This document shows, one piece after another, positions 34,023-42,416 of a stretch of 64,000 nt of DNA (its first letter is position 1; the number at the start of each line of letters is the position of its first letter). The stretch lies in the NCBI GenBank assembly GCA_964521425.1, contig CAZFRO010000007.1, forward strand, positions 1 through 64,000, in the 5' to 3' direction. The notes beneath the pieces are model-generated. The model saw only the letters and a program-made list of their open reading frames with translations, was not told where the DNA came from and made no database searches. The position numbers were made by a program, and so were the translations under genes. Source of the DNA: Joyebacterum sp964521425 (GTDB lineage: Bacteria > Joyebacterota > Joyebacteria > Joyebacterales > Joyebacteraceae).

Positions 34023-35921
34023 CTAGCGAATGTACGCGAGCTTGCGAGTCACACGCTCATGCCCCGCCTCTACGGTTGCGAAGTAGACACCCGAAGCCAC
34101 GGCGGCATTCGCGTCGTTCAGACCGTCCCAGACGACCTCTGTCGTTCCGGCGTTCAGATTACCCTCGAAGACCGTCCGCACGAGCTTACCTGCGGCGTTG
34201 TAGACCCTGGCGACGGCACGCACACCCTGCGGTCCGCTCAGTGCCATCCTGCACTCCCCATACGCGGGGTTGGCGAGCGCGAGAGAGAGCGCCGAACCGA
34301 TACCGTCCGCGTCAGGACGCTCACCCGTTCCCACGAGGGGATCGAGACTGAACATCAGAGTCTTGGTCCGTGCGAGAAGATCGCCCGCGACATTGCCCTC
34401 AGGATCGATCGACGAATTCGGGATCGCATATCCCGCCATCTCCCTGATGTCTGTCGCCACGAAACTGAGTTCCTCAATGGCTGACAGAAGCAGATCGAGA
34501 TCGTAGAGCATCTTCGCCCGCAGCACGCGGCGCTCAAGGTGCTTCTTAGCATAGACCAGGTCGTACGACTGCCCGGGCGAGTGACCGGCGTTCCCGAGTC
34601 CATTCAGAAGCCAGTAGAACTTGTACGCCGCCACCTGTTCAAGCGTTCTCGTGTCATCAGCGAGCACGATTTCAGACACGAGTATATCCTCGCGCGGGCC
34701 CGGGGGAGCTTCAACGGGCGTGCTGTCAAAACGGGGGATGACGCCTCTGGCATCCTCGATACTCCCCACAACCGTCATGTCGCGGAAGGTGTCCCCCATT
34801 CCATAGACGAAGAACATCCTCTCACCAGGCCAGAACGCTTCAACCTGGATCAGATCTTCATAGACGGCTTCAGTCTCGAGCTCGACGTAGGTGAAGTCGC
34901 TCCGTCCCGCCGGGGAGATGGCGTGGTCCGGAAGAGCGTTCCCGCCGGGGCTCGTTCTGTCCATTGTCGTCGTGGGCGTGGCAATGGAGTACCCACCCTG
35001 AGCGATCTCCTCGAACATCACTTCGAGATCCTCGAGGGGTTCGGTTGTGACATTGCTGCCCTCATGCACGGGCGTGAACGCCGCGGCGACGAGCGCGCCC
35101 GGCCAGCCCATGTAGTCCGAGAGACTCGGCAGGATCCAGTCACCCTCGGGGGTGAACCGGTGGATCATGTTCATCACGGAGTCCGAGACATATATGGTGC
35201 CATCGGAACCGATCGTGATGTGATCCCATCCCCCCTGCATGGGAGCAGGACCGAAGGCGATCACGTCGCCACCGGGAGAAATCCCATACATCCCCTGGTT
35301 GTGATCGAGATAGACGAAGCCCCCGTCCGGCGTGATTGCAAAACCAGCCGGATCGCTGGTCAGTTCCTCCACGATGGGGTCAAGCGCGTCGAAGGTCAGG
35401 GGGCCGGTGCGCACGAGTTCCTGGAGGGATGCGAACTGGTAGCCCTGAACCAGGACGATCACGTGCCCGGCTCTATCGCCAATGGGGTAGATCTGGAGAT
35501 CGACGGGCATTCCATCAAAGCCGTGAGCCCACTCGGCCGGAGGCGCCCCAGCCAGCATCACGTTGAGGGCAGCGTATGCATCACCGGTGATCGTGAAGAT
35601 GTCGGGTGTCTCCGCATCCGGATAGACATCGACGATCCAATATCCGTACGGGTCAATGATCGTGATGGTCCCGGTAACGGGATCGAGGCGCTTTATCATG
35701 AACTCCTCGGCGACCAGGATCGTCCCGTCCTCCTCAATCGCCATTCCCTTTATGTCATTGAAGGCCTCACCGGGATTCAGAATGGTCCCTGAGGTGTCGA
35801 CGTAGCTGATTACGCGGCCGTTGTTATCGTTGGCCACATAGAGCTGTGCCATACAGGTGACCGGCGCCGCCAATGTGGCAACGACGATCAGAGCTATGAA
35901 CAGCGCGCAGCAATTCCGCAT
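34023..35921 (-). CDS. secreted beta-propeller protein with FlgD-type C-terminal domain
   Basis: 632 residues with a signal peptide (MRNCCALFIALIVVATLAAP, then VTCMAQ). Repeated NHL/SMP-30-like strands (LYVANDNNGRVISYVD, GMAIEEDGTILVAEEF, ITIGSDGTIYVSDSVMNMI) indicate a propeller over about 25-330. A second region from about 360 is unassigned. The C-terminus has a FlgD-like Ig fold (RVYNAAGKLVRTVFEG, WDGLNDANAAVASGVYFATV, ending KLAYIR), the usual cell-surface sorting domain of secreted proteins in FCB-like lineages. Ligand or enzymatic role unknown. It has its own strong promoter and terminator. Confidence 0.85.
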   Translation of the reverse strand: MRNCCALFIALIVVATLAAPVTCMAQLYVANDNNGRVISYVDTSGTILNPGEAFNDIKGMAIEEDGTILVAEEFMIKRLDPVTGTITIIDPYGYWIVDVYPDAETPDIFTITGDAYAALNVMLAGAPPAEWAHGFDGMPVDLQIYPIGDRAGHVIVLVQGYQFASLQELVRTGPLTFDALDPIVEELTSDPAGFAITPDGGFVYLDHNQGMYGISPGGDVIAFGPAPMQGGWDHITIGSDGTIYVSDSVMNMIHRFTPEGDWILPSLSDYMGWPGALVAAAFTPVHEGSNVTTEPLEDLEVMFEEIAQGGYSIATPTTTMDRTSPGGNALPDHAISPAGRSDFTYVELETEAVYEDLIQVEAFWPGERMFFVYGMGDTFRDMTVVGSIEDARGVIPRFDSTPVEAPPGPREDILVSEIVLADDTRTLEQVAAYKFYWLLNGLGNAGHSPGQSYDLVYAKKHLERRVLRAKMLYDLDLLLSAIEELSFVATDIREMAGYAIPNSSIDPEGNVAGDLLARTKTLMFSLDPLVGTGERPDADGIGSALSLALANPAYGECRMALSGPQGVRAVARVYNAAGKLVRTVFEGNLNAGTTEVVWDGLNDANAAVASGVYFATVEAGHERVTRKLAYIR

Positions 35922-35960
35922 TGCTCTTTCCTTCCCTTTGAGGTTGATAGTAACTTCCAT

Positions 35961-35989
35961 ATTTTACATAACTTCGCACTATAAGTCAA
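35961..35989 (-). promoter_or_regulatory. promoter of the secreted beta-propeller gene
   Basis: Minus strand TTGACT (35984-35989), 17 bases, TAAAAT (35961-35966). An AAGGAAAG ribosome site follows before the ATG at 35921. Confidence 0.8.
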
Positions 35990-36047
35990 TGATTAGCTCT
36001 CAACGGAAGTCTCTTCGGTTCCATGGGAGCATGGTCCCTGAAATGCG

Positions 36048-36075
36048 GAAGCCCCCACCTCTCGGCGGGGGCTTC
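36048..36075 (-). terminator. terminator hairpin of the papain-family peptidase gene
   Basis: GAAGCCCCC (36048-36056) pairs perfectly with GGGGGCTTC (36067-36075), located 23 bases beyond the peptidase stop. Confidence 0.75.
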
Positions 36076-36098
36076 ACTGTCCGCAGACCGGACTCGGT

Positions 36099-39000
36099 CT
36101 ACTTCAGCATCACCATTTTCCTCTGTTCGAGGAACCCAGGCGCCTCGAGTTTGTAGAAGTAGACGCCGGATCCGAGCTGTCGACCCGTGTCGTCAAGACC
36201 GCGCCAGGTCACCGTGTACGTACCGGGCGCGACATCAGCATTGACGAGAGTCTTCACCCTGCGCCCGGAGAGATCGTAGATCGAGAGGGTGACACGCCCG
36301 CCCGGCCCCGGGATCGCGTATCTGATCGAGGTGGTCGGATTGAACGGGTTCGGGAAGTTGTAGCTCGAGAATGCCCGCTCGGGCACGTCACCATCCGGCA
36401 CTGAGTTCGGGCACTCCGTATAGGAGTTCTCGTGCGCGGCGTCCGTCCACGGGATGTAGTCGACAGGACCGTAGAACCAGCCCGCCTCCACGCACACATC
36501 GCCCCAGTAGTTGTAGTCCGCATCCACGGTCGCGGCGTTCAGGTTGAACACGTGGAAGTACGCGTTGTTCTCGAAGTCGTTCGCATCCACCAGTGTCCGT
36601 CCAACCTCAGGGCCAGGATCACTGTTGCTGTAGATGCCGGCGAACGTGTTGTCGGAGAACGTGCAACCGGAGAAGAAGGGGGCTGATGAATCAGCAACCG
36701 TCACACCGTTCGAACAGAGCGTGAATGTGCTTCCCGTTATCGGCAACAGGGCTCCGAAATCGAAGCTTGCGCCATTGGTGCAGTTCTGGAAGACACAATC
36801 GATAACACGCATCACGCCCGATGACGCAGCCAGACCGCTCTCTGCAGTCCCCTGCCCATCGACTGTGAAGCCCTCAAGAAGCGTGAGATCGCCGAGGCCC
36901 GCCCCGGACACGACCGCTCCACTCGACGAGCGTATCGTCGTCGAAGCCGCACCATCTGAGCTCATCACAAGAACCCCGTCCTTGAGAGTGATGTTCTCAT
37001 CGTACGTTCCGGGGCTCACCCAGACGGTGTCGATGGCCGACGCCGCATTGATGGCCGCCTGAATCGTGGCGTACGGCGACGGCACTTCGAGCTTCTGGCC
37101 TGTGCCGAGCCAGATCATCTCGGAATAGACGCTCTTCTGAGAACTGGCATCGCTCCCGGCCAGCCGGTAGAACCAGGTGGTATACGGGAGCATGCTCTCA
37201 TCAGTATGTGTAAGATCAGCGGTGAACCCGACCAGCAGCTCCGAGTCAATAGGATCAGAGAACGGAATGCTGTCGCGGTAGACCCAGTATCGTCTGAAAT
37301 CGCTCTCGCAGTTCTCATCCCACGTGAGCACGATATCGGGTCCGACCCACTCCGCTGTTATACCTGACGGCGGAGACGGCGACGGATCTACCGAGACCAG
37401 GCTGGACGGCTGTCCGTGCCAGCCGGTGTCGTAGACTGGAACGATCTCGTACGAGAAGTTATCCCTCGGACACCCGGACGTCCAGATATCCACGAAGGAT
37501 GTGTCGACGCTTGAGACCCACGCCAGCGATTCCGGTTCTGCAATGACGTTACCGCGATTGATGACGTAGTAGTCTACCGGACCTTCAGCGGCCCCCCACG
37601 ACATCTCGTTCGCACCCTCCGTGAACTGCACGTCGAGACCAGAAGGTGCGGCGTAGCAGAGACTCCCGAATACCTTGTTGGACGGTGCGCCTTCCAGGCC
37701 GCCATCGTCAACAGCGGACACACGGTAGTAGTTGAGTTCGCATGCCGGGATGGTGATATCGACGAAGCTCGTATCCGGCGCAGCAACCGTCGCTATCTCT
37801 GTACCAGGAAGAGCCGTCGTATCACGGTACACGACGTAGTAGTCGACCGTGGCCCGCCGCCACGGCGGTGGGCTCCACGAGAGGAGCATCGATGCGCCGT
37901 CCTGTGCCAGGAGAAGGTCCTCCGGACCCTCCGGGCAACCGATGCCAAGAGCACCCTGCGCGATGCCTCCCTGGCCTCCGGTCAGTGTCGGTGACGTCGC
38001 GTGGACTGCATAGAACCCTGCTCCTGCATCACAGAAGATGGGGTCGACTGACGTGTCTCCCACACCCGCGCTGCAACCGTTGTAGTCGCCGCTCGAGTTA
38101 TCCCAGACATCGTTGTAGCTCGCATCCGGCGTAGCGCTTGTGCACGTGATCCCGTAGCCGGTGTTCGATACAACGATGTTGTTCTTGATTACGCTGCCGG
38201 TCGTCACCCTGAGATCAATGCCACCGTCAAGGCCGTTCCCTGTGATCGTGCAGTTCGTTACGTCTATGTCGGTAGAGTATGAGTAGATGCCGGCGGCGCC
38301 GTTATCGTAGCTCGCCACATAGAGCAGGTTCACGAAGGTATTCGGTGGATCGTTGATGAAGATACCGGCCCCTGTGTTGTCATGGAAGCTCGACATCTCG
38401 ATGTTGAGATCCCCGTCGGTACCCCCACTTCCGTAGGTCAGGACCAGTCCCCTCCAGCAGCCGTAGACGTCGACATTTCTCACGATCGCCTCGACGTCCT
38501 TGAGGTAGATGCCCGCATAGGTTCCACCGGAGTTCGTAACCGTGACTCCGTCGATCACGATCTTGTCCTCGTCCTCCACGTAGATGCCGTGACCCGATCC
38601 TCCGGCGTCAATAATGACAGGATGGGCTTCAGGGTCCCAGTATGTGAAGGTCGCATCGTAACCGCCATAGAGTGACCTGTAGTCTCCGAGGACTATGTTC
38701 TCGACATAGGTGCCTTCGGCGACCTTGATGACGTCACCTCTGTTGGAATTGTCGATCGCCGTCTGGATGGATGCATACTCGTCGGGAACGAGAATGGTCT
38801 TTGGAATGTGCGCGTTCACGGGTCGCATCGCGCCCGAGCCAATGCGGCACGTCCCATACTTGATATAGAAGAACCCGCCATCACCGAAGTCACCACCCCA
38901 GCTGTTCTTGCATATCCATGCGCCACTGCCGCCACACATGTCGTCGTCCCATCCGAGCATGAGAACCACATGGTTGGTCCAGTCGTTGCCTGGGTTCTCA

Positions 39001-39755
39001 TAGCACCCGCCTGTGTAGCCGTAGAAGTCCTCGTACACACACATGCCGACAGAAAGAGGCCCATAGGTCTCTATGGCATACTTGAGACTCGAAACCGTGT
39101 TCGACACGTTGCCCGTTCCGTCGATGATGGCGACCTTATCGTAGGTTCTCTGGCGACAGGAGTGGCCGTGGCTGGCCAGGTAGGGAATGTCCTCCTCGCT
39201 CACCGCGCCCGGGTCCTGGTGAACAGCATAGGCGGCGCCCGCCCATCCACCATCACAGTCCGAGCCCTGATCGTTGCAGTCGATCGTCTGCTGCTCCGAG
39301 ATGTCCAGGATCACACCCTCGTAGATCCTGACGTGGGCTTCAGTGGCGCTGCACGCTGCGAACCCCCAGCACGAGCCACAGTCGGCCTGGTCCTTGGCGG
39401 GAGTCACGCCGTCGAAGTCGCGCCAGTCGAAACTGGAACGAAACGTCATCCCCCGGACCTCGGGTGGTGGCTGCAGAGTGTCGAAGATCGCAGCGATGTC
39501 GGCCGGCATCTCACCACCGAGCCTTAGAGCCTTCTCCCCAGGCGACAGGTTCGACACGCTGGTCGGTCCGGCAACCCAGTCGTATCCCATCTCGGTTATG
39601 CGGTCGTTGATCTCATCGATCCACGCCTGTTCCTCTTGAGAGACCTCTCTGTCGACGCCGGCGACGGCGGGCAGACTCATCATTGCGAGAACTGCCACCG
39701 ACACAACCAGGACACCGACGAGAAGGTGTGAGAGTTTCCTTGAATCAGAACTCAT
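36099..39755 (-). CDS. secreted multidomain papain-family (C1) peptidase
   Basis: 1218 residues. A signal-anchor-like N-terminus (LLVGVLVVSVAVLAMMSLPA, then VAG), a propeptide, then a C1A domain with Gln123, catalytic Cys129 in CGSCWGF, His262 in TNHVVLML and Asn284 in KNSWGGD. Two parallel beta-helix regions follow (about 330-600 and 900-1110, each opening IQTAIDNS/IQAAINAA), separated by fibronectin-type modules (PSGLDVQF, SGITAEWV). The C-terminus is a FlgD-type domain (NFPNPFNPTTSIRY, GSGVYFYKLEAPG). An exported peptidase with likely carbohydrate- or surface-binding helices. The ATG at 39755 has AAGGAGCG upstream; an ATG at 39782 is possible. Confidence 0.92.
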   Translation of the reverse strand: MSSDSRKLSHLLVGVLVVSVAVLAMMSLPAVAGVDREVSQEEQAWIDEINDRITEMGYDWVAGPTSVSNLSPGEKALRLGGEMPADIAAIFDTLQPPPEVRGMTFRSSFDWRDFDGVTPAKDQADCGSCWGFAACSATEAHVRIYEGVILDISEQQTIDCNDQGSDCDGGWAGAAYAVHQDPGAVSEEDIPYLASHGHSCRQRTYDKVAIIDGTGNVSNTVSSLKYAIETYGPLSVGMCVYEDFYGYTGGCYENPGNDWTNHVVLMLGWDDDMCGGSGAWICKNSWGGDFGDGGFFYIKYGTCRIGSGAMRPVNAHIPKTILVPDEYASIQTAIDNSNRGDVIKVAEGTYVENIVLGDYRSLYGGYDATFTYWDPEAHPVIIDAGGSGHGIYVEDEDKIVIDGVTVTNSGGTYAGIYLKDVEAIVRNVDVYGCWRGLVLTYGSGGTDGDLNIEMSSFHDNTGAGIFINDPPNTFVNLLYVASYDNGAAGIYSYSTDIDVTNCTITGNGLDGGIDLRVTTGSVIKNNIVVSNTGYGITCTSATPDASYNDVWDNSSGDYNGCSAGVGDTSVDPIFCDAGAGFYAVHATSPTLTGGQGGIAQGALGIGCPEGPEDLLLAQDGASMLLSWSPPPWRRATVDYYVVYRDTTALPGTEIATVAAPDTSFVDITIPACELNYYRVSAVDDGGLEGAPSNKVFGSLCYAAPSGLDVQFTEGANEMSWGAAEGPVDYYVINRGNVIAEPESLAWVSSVDTSFVDIWTSGCPRDNFSYEIVPVYDTGWHGQPSSLVSVDPSPSPPSGITAEWVGPDIVLTWDENCESDFRRYWVYRDSIPFSDPIDSELLVGFTADLTHTDESMLPYTTWFYRLAGSDASSQKSVYSEMIWLGTGQKLEVPSPYATIQAAINAASAIDTVWVSPGTYDENITLKDGVLVMSSDGAASTTIRSSSGAVVSGAGLGDLTLLEGFTVDGQGTAESGLAASSGVMRVIDCVFQNCTNGASFDFGALLPITGSTFTLCSNGVTVADSSAPFFSGCTFSDNTFAGIYSNSDPGPEVGRTLVDANDFENNAYFHVFNLNAATVDADYNYWGDVCVEAGWFYGPVDYIPWTDAAHENSYTECPNSVPDGDVPERAFSSYNFPNPFNPTTSIRYAIPGPGGRVTLSIYDLSGRRVKTLVNADVAPGTYTVTWRGLDDTGRQLGSGVYFYKLEAPGFLEQRKMVMLK

Positions 39756-39838
39756 CTGTCTTCGCTCCTTGATAACGCACATGACTAAGCGCTACCGCTT
39801 GCGGGGGGCAACCGGCCGCTAGATTCTTGACAAACAGT

Positions 39839-39867
39839 ATTATAGCATGATCTGTACCTTATTTCAA
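39839..39867 (-). promoter_or_regulatory. promoter of the papain-family peptidase gene
   Basis: Minus strand TTGAAA (39862-39867), 17 bases, TATAAT (39839-39844). The start near 39832 gives a leader of about 77 bases. Confidence 0.82.
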
Positions 39868-39925
39868 TAGGCTTGGCCATGCGTCCTCTGGTTCGATGCG
39901 ATACGGTCCCCCCTGGTTCCCGCAT

Positions 39926-39954
39926 TTGACCCCCGGAGCAACCACTGGTAGGCT
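39926..39954 (+). promoter_or_regulatory. promoter placing the transcript start four bases before an ATG
   Basis: TTGACC (39926-39931), 17 bases, TAGGCT (39949-39954). Transcription would start near 39961, and the flavoprotein ATG is at 39965, so the mRNA would be nearly leaderless. No well-placed ribosome site is present. Confidence 0.5.
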
Positions 39955-39964
39955 CTCTGGCATT

Positions 39965-41392
39965 ATGGTCGGACTCGATTCAAGAAACGCTGATGTGATC
40001 GTGATCGGGGGCGGCACCGCCGGGTGCGTGGCCGCGACTGCAGCCGCACGCGCAGGGGTCCAGGTCCTGCTCATGGAGAGCAGGGCAATCGATGACGTCG
40101 GACGCAAGGCCTGCGGAGGCGCCCTCTCCTCGGATGCTGTCCGCGCGGTATCGGAGATCGTGGGGCCTCTGACAGGCGCCGAGATCGCCGGCACGGTCAC
40201 GTCCGGACTCCTCGGACTTCCCGGTAGCTCACCAGCAGCCGAACTCGACGAACCCGGTGTCATTCTCAATCGCCCGGTGCTCGGGCAGCGCCTTCTCATC
40301 GACGCTCTGGAGAGCGGGGTCACTCTGCTGAGCGGTCACACGTGTATCGGGTGGAATGACCGCAGCAAACGGATTGTCGGCGTCCGTTGTCCGGACGGGA
40401 CGGAGACGAGCGTCACCGGACTCGTCGTCGTGGATGCCACCGGCTTCCGGTCGATCCTGACGAAGACCGGAGGACCTACACACCTGGACCATCTGGGACG
40501 TTCTGAGACAGGCATCGGCTACTACGAGATACTCCCTCTGGCCAGGGACCTCGACAGACCCAACAGAGCCATCGTTCAGATCGCTCCGGAAGGAGCCCGC
40601 GACGGCTACGCCTGGATATTCCCGATGGGGAGTCGCCTCGTGAACGCGGGCATCGGGGCATCGCTTGCGACTGCGGACCGGTCCCTCAAGAGGTACCTAC
40701 ACTCCTACCTGGACGGCTTAGATCTTATTGACGCCCACGCTCCCGAGACGGGCTCGCTTCGATCCGGCTCCGATACAGGTGGCGGTGATGTCGCAAGGGC
40801 AGGCTCTCTTCGATCCGGCTCCGGGATGATCCCACTCAGGCGTCCTCTGGCCAGCCTGGTCGGCGACGGCTTCCTCTCAGTGGGTGATGCTGCGTGCCAC
40901 ACCAATCCGCTCCATGGCGGCGGAATCGCCCCCTCCATCATTGCTGGATCGGTCGCCGGGCGCGTGGCAGGAGCGGCGGTGCGGACCGGCGATTGCTCGG
41001 CAGCCGGACTGTGGGAGTACGGCGTCGAGACGATGCACACACTGGGCGCTCCACATGCCGCACAGGATCTCATTCGCCGCCTCCTTGGTCGCCTCACGCC
41101 CGACGAAGTGGCGTTCGTGGCAAGAGAGATCGGCACTGCCGGCCGCGCCTTCCGGTCGCTCTACAGCCAGTCACCCGGACTTCGTGTCAGGGAGATACTA
41201 GGGACAGTCGGAAGGGCCGCGAGAAGACCGGCGCTTCTCAAGCTCCTGCTCGAGTCGGCACACTGCGTCTCAGCCATTCACCGGCTCTACCGCAATTACC
41301 CTGAGTCGCCGGACAGACTGGGAACCTGGATGGGCAGCGTCGAAATCGCCGTTCGCTCTTTCGACAGGCTCGTTCGGAAAGGAAGAGAATGA
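39965..41392 (+). CDS. geranylgeranyl-reductase-like FAD oxidoreductase with internal duplication
   Basis: 475 residues. The N-terminus binds FAD through VIVIGGGTAGCVAATAA, the KACGGAL motif follows near residue 50, and SVGDAACHTNPLHGGGI is the late FAD contact. This is the GGR family, which reduces isoprenoid double bonds or acts on related lipophilic substrates. Residues of about 263-287 contain a 17-residue unit beginning GSLRSGSD that restarts as GSLRSGSG, encoded by a 51-base direct repeat. Its stop overlaps the next gene's ATG. A second, more typical GGR is encoded at 62013-63143. Substrate unknown; quinone or membrane-lipid modification is plausible. Confidence 0.85.
   Translation: MVGLDSRNADVIVIGGGTAGCVAATAAARAGVQVLLMESRAIDDVGRKACGGALSSDAVRAVSEIVGPLTGAEIAGTVTSGLLGLPGSSPAAELDEPGVILNRPVLGQRLLIDALESGVTLLSGHTCIGWNDRSKRIVGVRCPDGTETSVTGLVVVDATGFRSILTKTGGPTHLDHLGRSETGIGYYEILPLARDLDRPNRAIVQIAPEGARDGYAWIFPMGSRLVNAGIGASLATADRSLKRYLHSYLDGLDLIDAHAPETGSLRSGSDTGGGDVARAGSLRSGSGMIPLRRPLASLVGDGFLSVGDAACHTNPLHGGGIAPSIIAGSVAGRVAGAAVRTGDCSAAGLWEYGVETMHTLGAPHAAQDLIRRLLGRLTPDEVAFVAREIGTAGRAFRSLYSQSPGLRVREILGTVGRAARRPALLKLLLESAHCVSAIHRLYRNYPESPDRLGTWMGSVEIAVRSFDRLVRKGRE
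40751..40823 (+). repeat. in-frame 51-base direct repeat inside the GGR-like gene
   Basis: GGCTCGCTTCGATCCGGCTC begins at 40751 and recurs at 40802 with one change (T for G). Copies match at 21 of 22 bases, and the spacing of 51 keeps the frame, adding 17 residues in a loop just before IPLRRPL. Confidence 0.85.
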
Positions 41393-42351
41393 AGGGCGGA
41401 GACGGAAACGGCGCGGACCGCCGACTCCACAAAGCCGGCAGTACGAGCCGCCGATTCCAGGGAGGCCGCGACCCGATCACTCATGACAACCACACGCGCG
41501 CGGTGCTCGCCATTCTCATCTCCGCGCTCTCGTTCGCCCTCGTCGGCATGATGGTGAAGCTCTCGGGAACGTTGCCGGTCTACGAGAAGGCGCTCATCAG
41601 AAGTCTGGTGTCGCTCGCGATAGCGGGCGCGGTGGCTTTCCACCACCGCGACAACCCGTTTCGGGCAAACCCGAACATCCCGGTACTCCTCTTACGCGGT
41701 GCATTCGGTACCGGCGCGATGCTCCTCTACTTCTACGCCATCGGTCATCTGGCCCTTGCGGACGCGACCATTCTCAACAAGCTGTCGCCGTTCTTCGTCA
41801 TCGTGTTTGCGGTCGCATTTTTTAAGGAGAAGCTGCCGCGCTACGTCATCCCCTCGCTGATCATAGCTTTCGTGGGCGCGGCCCTTGTGATCAAACCACA
41901 GCTCGATTTCAAGGCCGTTCCTGCCGTCGCAGGGATCGTCTCCGCAATCTTCTCGGGAGCCGCATACCCGGTGGTCCGTTTCCTCAGGGGCAAGGAGCCG
42001 CCTTATAGGGTCGTCTTCTACTTCGCGCTCGTCGCGGTAGCGGTGACCGTGCCGCCGACGCTGCTCAGGTACGTGCGCCCAACGCTCGAGCAGCTCGGCT
42101 ACGTCCTCGCCGCCGGTGTGTTCGCTACCATCGGCCAGTTCTCTCTGACGTACGGGTATCACCAGTCGCCGGCGTCGAGGCTCTCCATCTACAACTACGC
42201 CCACGTCATCTTCGCTCTTGTCATCGGTCTTGTGTTCTGGGGTGAGGTTCCGGACTGGCTCAGTCTTGTGGGGGGTGGGCTGATCATCGTGGCGGCAATG
42301 CGCCATCATCTTCGGGCAGTACGCGATCAGGGAGCGCCGTCACCCACGTAG
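41389..42351 (+). CDS. DMT-superfamily (EamA) transporter
   Basis: 320 residues with ten predicted helices in two EamA halves. The N-terminal half contains ILISALSFALVGMMVKLSG and YFYAIGHLALADATILNKLSPFF; the C-terminal half contains IFSGAAYPVVRFLRG and YNYAHVIFALVIGLVFWGEVPDW, with the conserved FWGE near the end. Family members export amino acids, nucleosides or other metabolites. The ATG overlaps the GGR stop by four bases, so the two are coupled, but the substrate link is unclear. An extra 30-residue charged N-terminus precedes the first helix, so a later start is possible. Confidence 0.88.
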   Translation: MKGGDGNGADRRLHKAGSTSRRFQGGRDPITHDNHTRAVLAILISALSFALVGMMVKLSGTLPVYEKALIRSLVSLAIAGAVAFHHRDNPFRANPNIPVLLLRGAFGTGAMLLYFYAIGHLALADATILNKLSPFFVIVFAVAFFKEKLPRYVIPSLIIAFVGAALVIKPQLDFKAVPAVAGIVSAIFSGAAYPVVRFLRGKEPPYRVVFYFALVAVAVTVPPTLLRYVRPTLEQLGYVLAAGVFATIGQFSLTYGYHQSPASRLSIYNYAHVIFALVIGLVFWGEVPDWLSLVGGGLIIVAAMRHHLRAVRDQGAPSPT

Positions 42352-42358
42352 TCCGACG

Positions 42359-42416
42359 GTTCGGGCGCTGCCCGGGCCGCATCTGCAGTTCGAGCGCCGC
42401 GCACGCGCGGCGTCTA
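42359..42416 (+). repeat. weak 29-base tandem repeat after the transporter stop
   Basis: GTTCGGGCGC at 42359 and GTTCGAGCGC at 42388 begin two 29-base units matching at 16 positions. The second reaches the end of the convergent phosphatase gene. The match beyond the first ten bases is poor. Confidence 0.35.
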
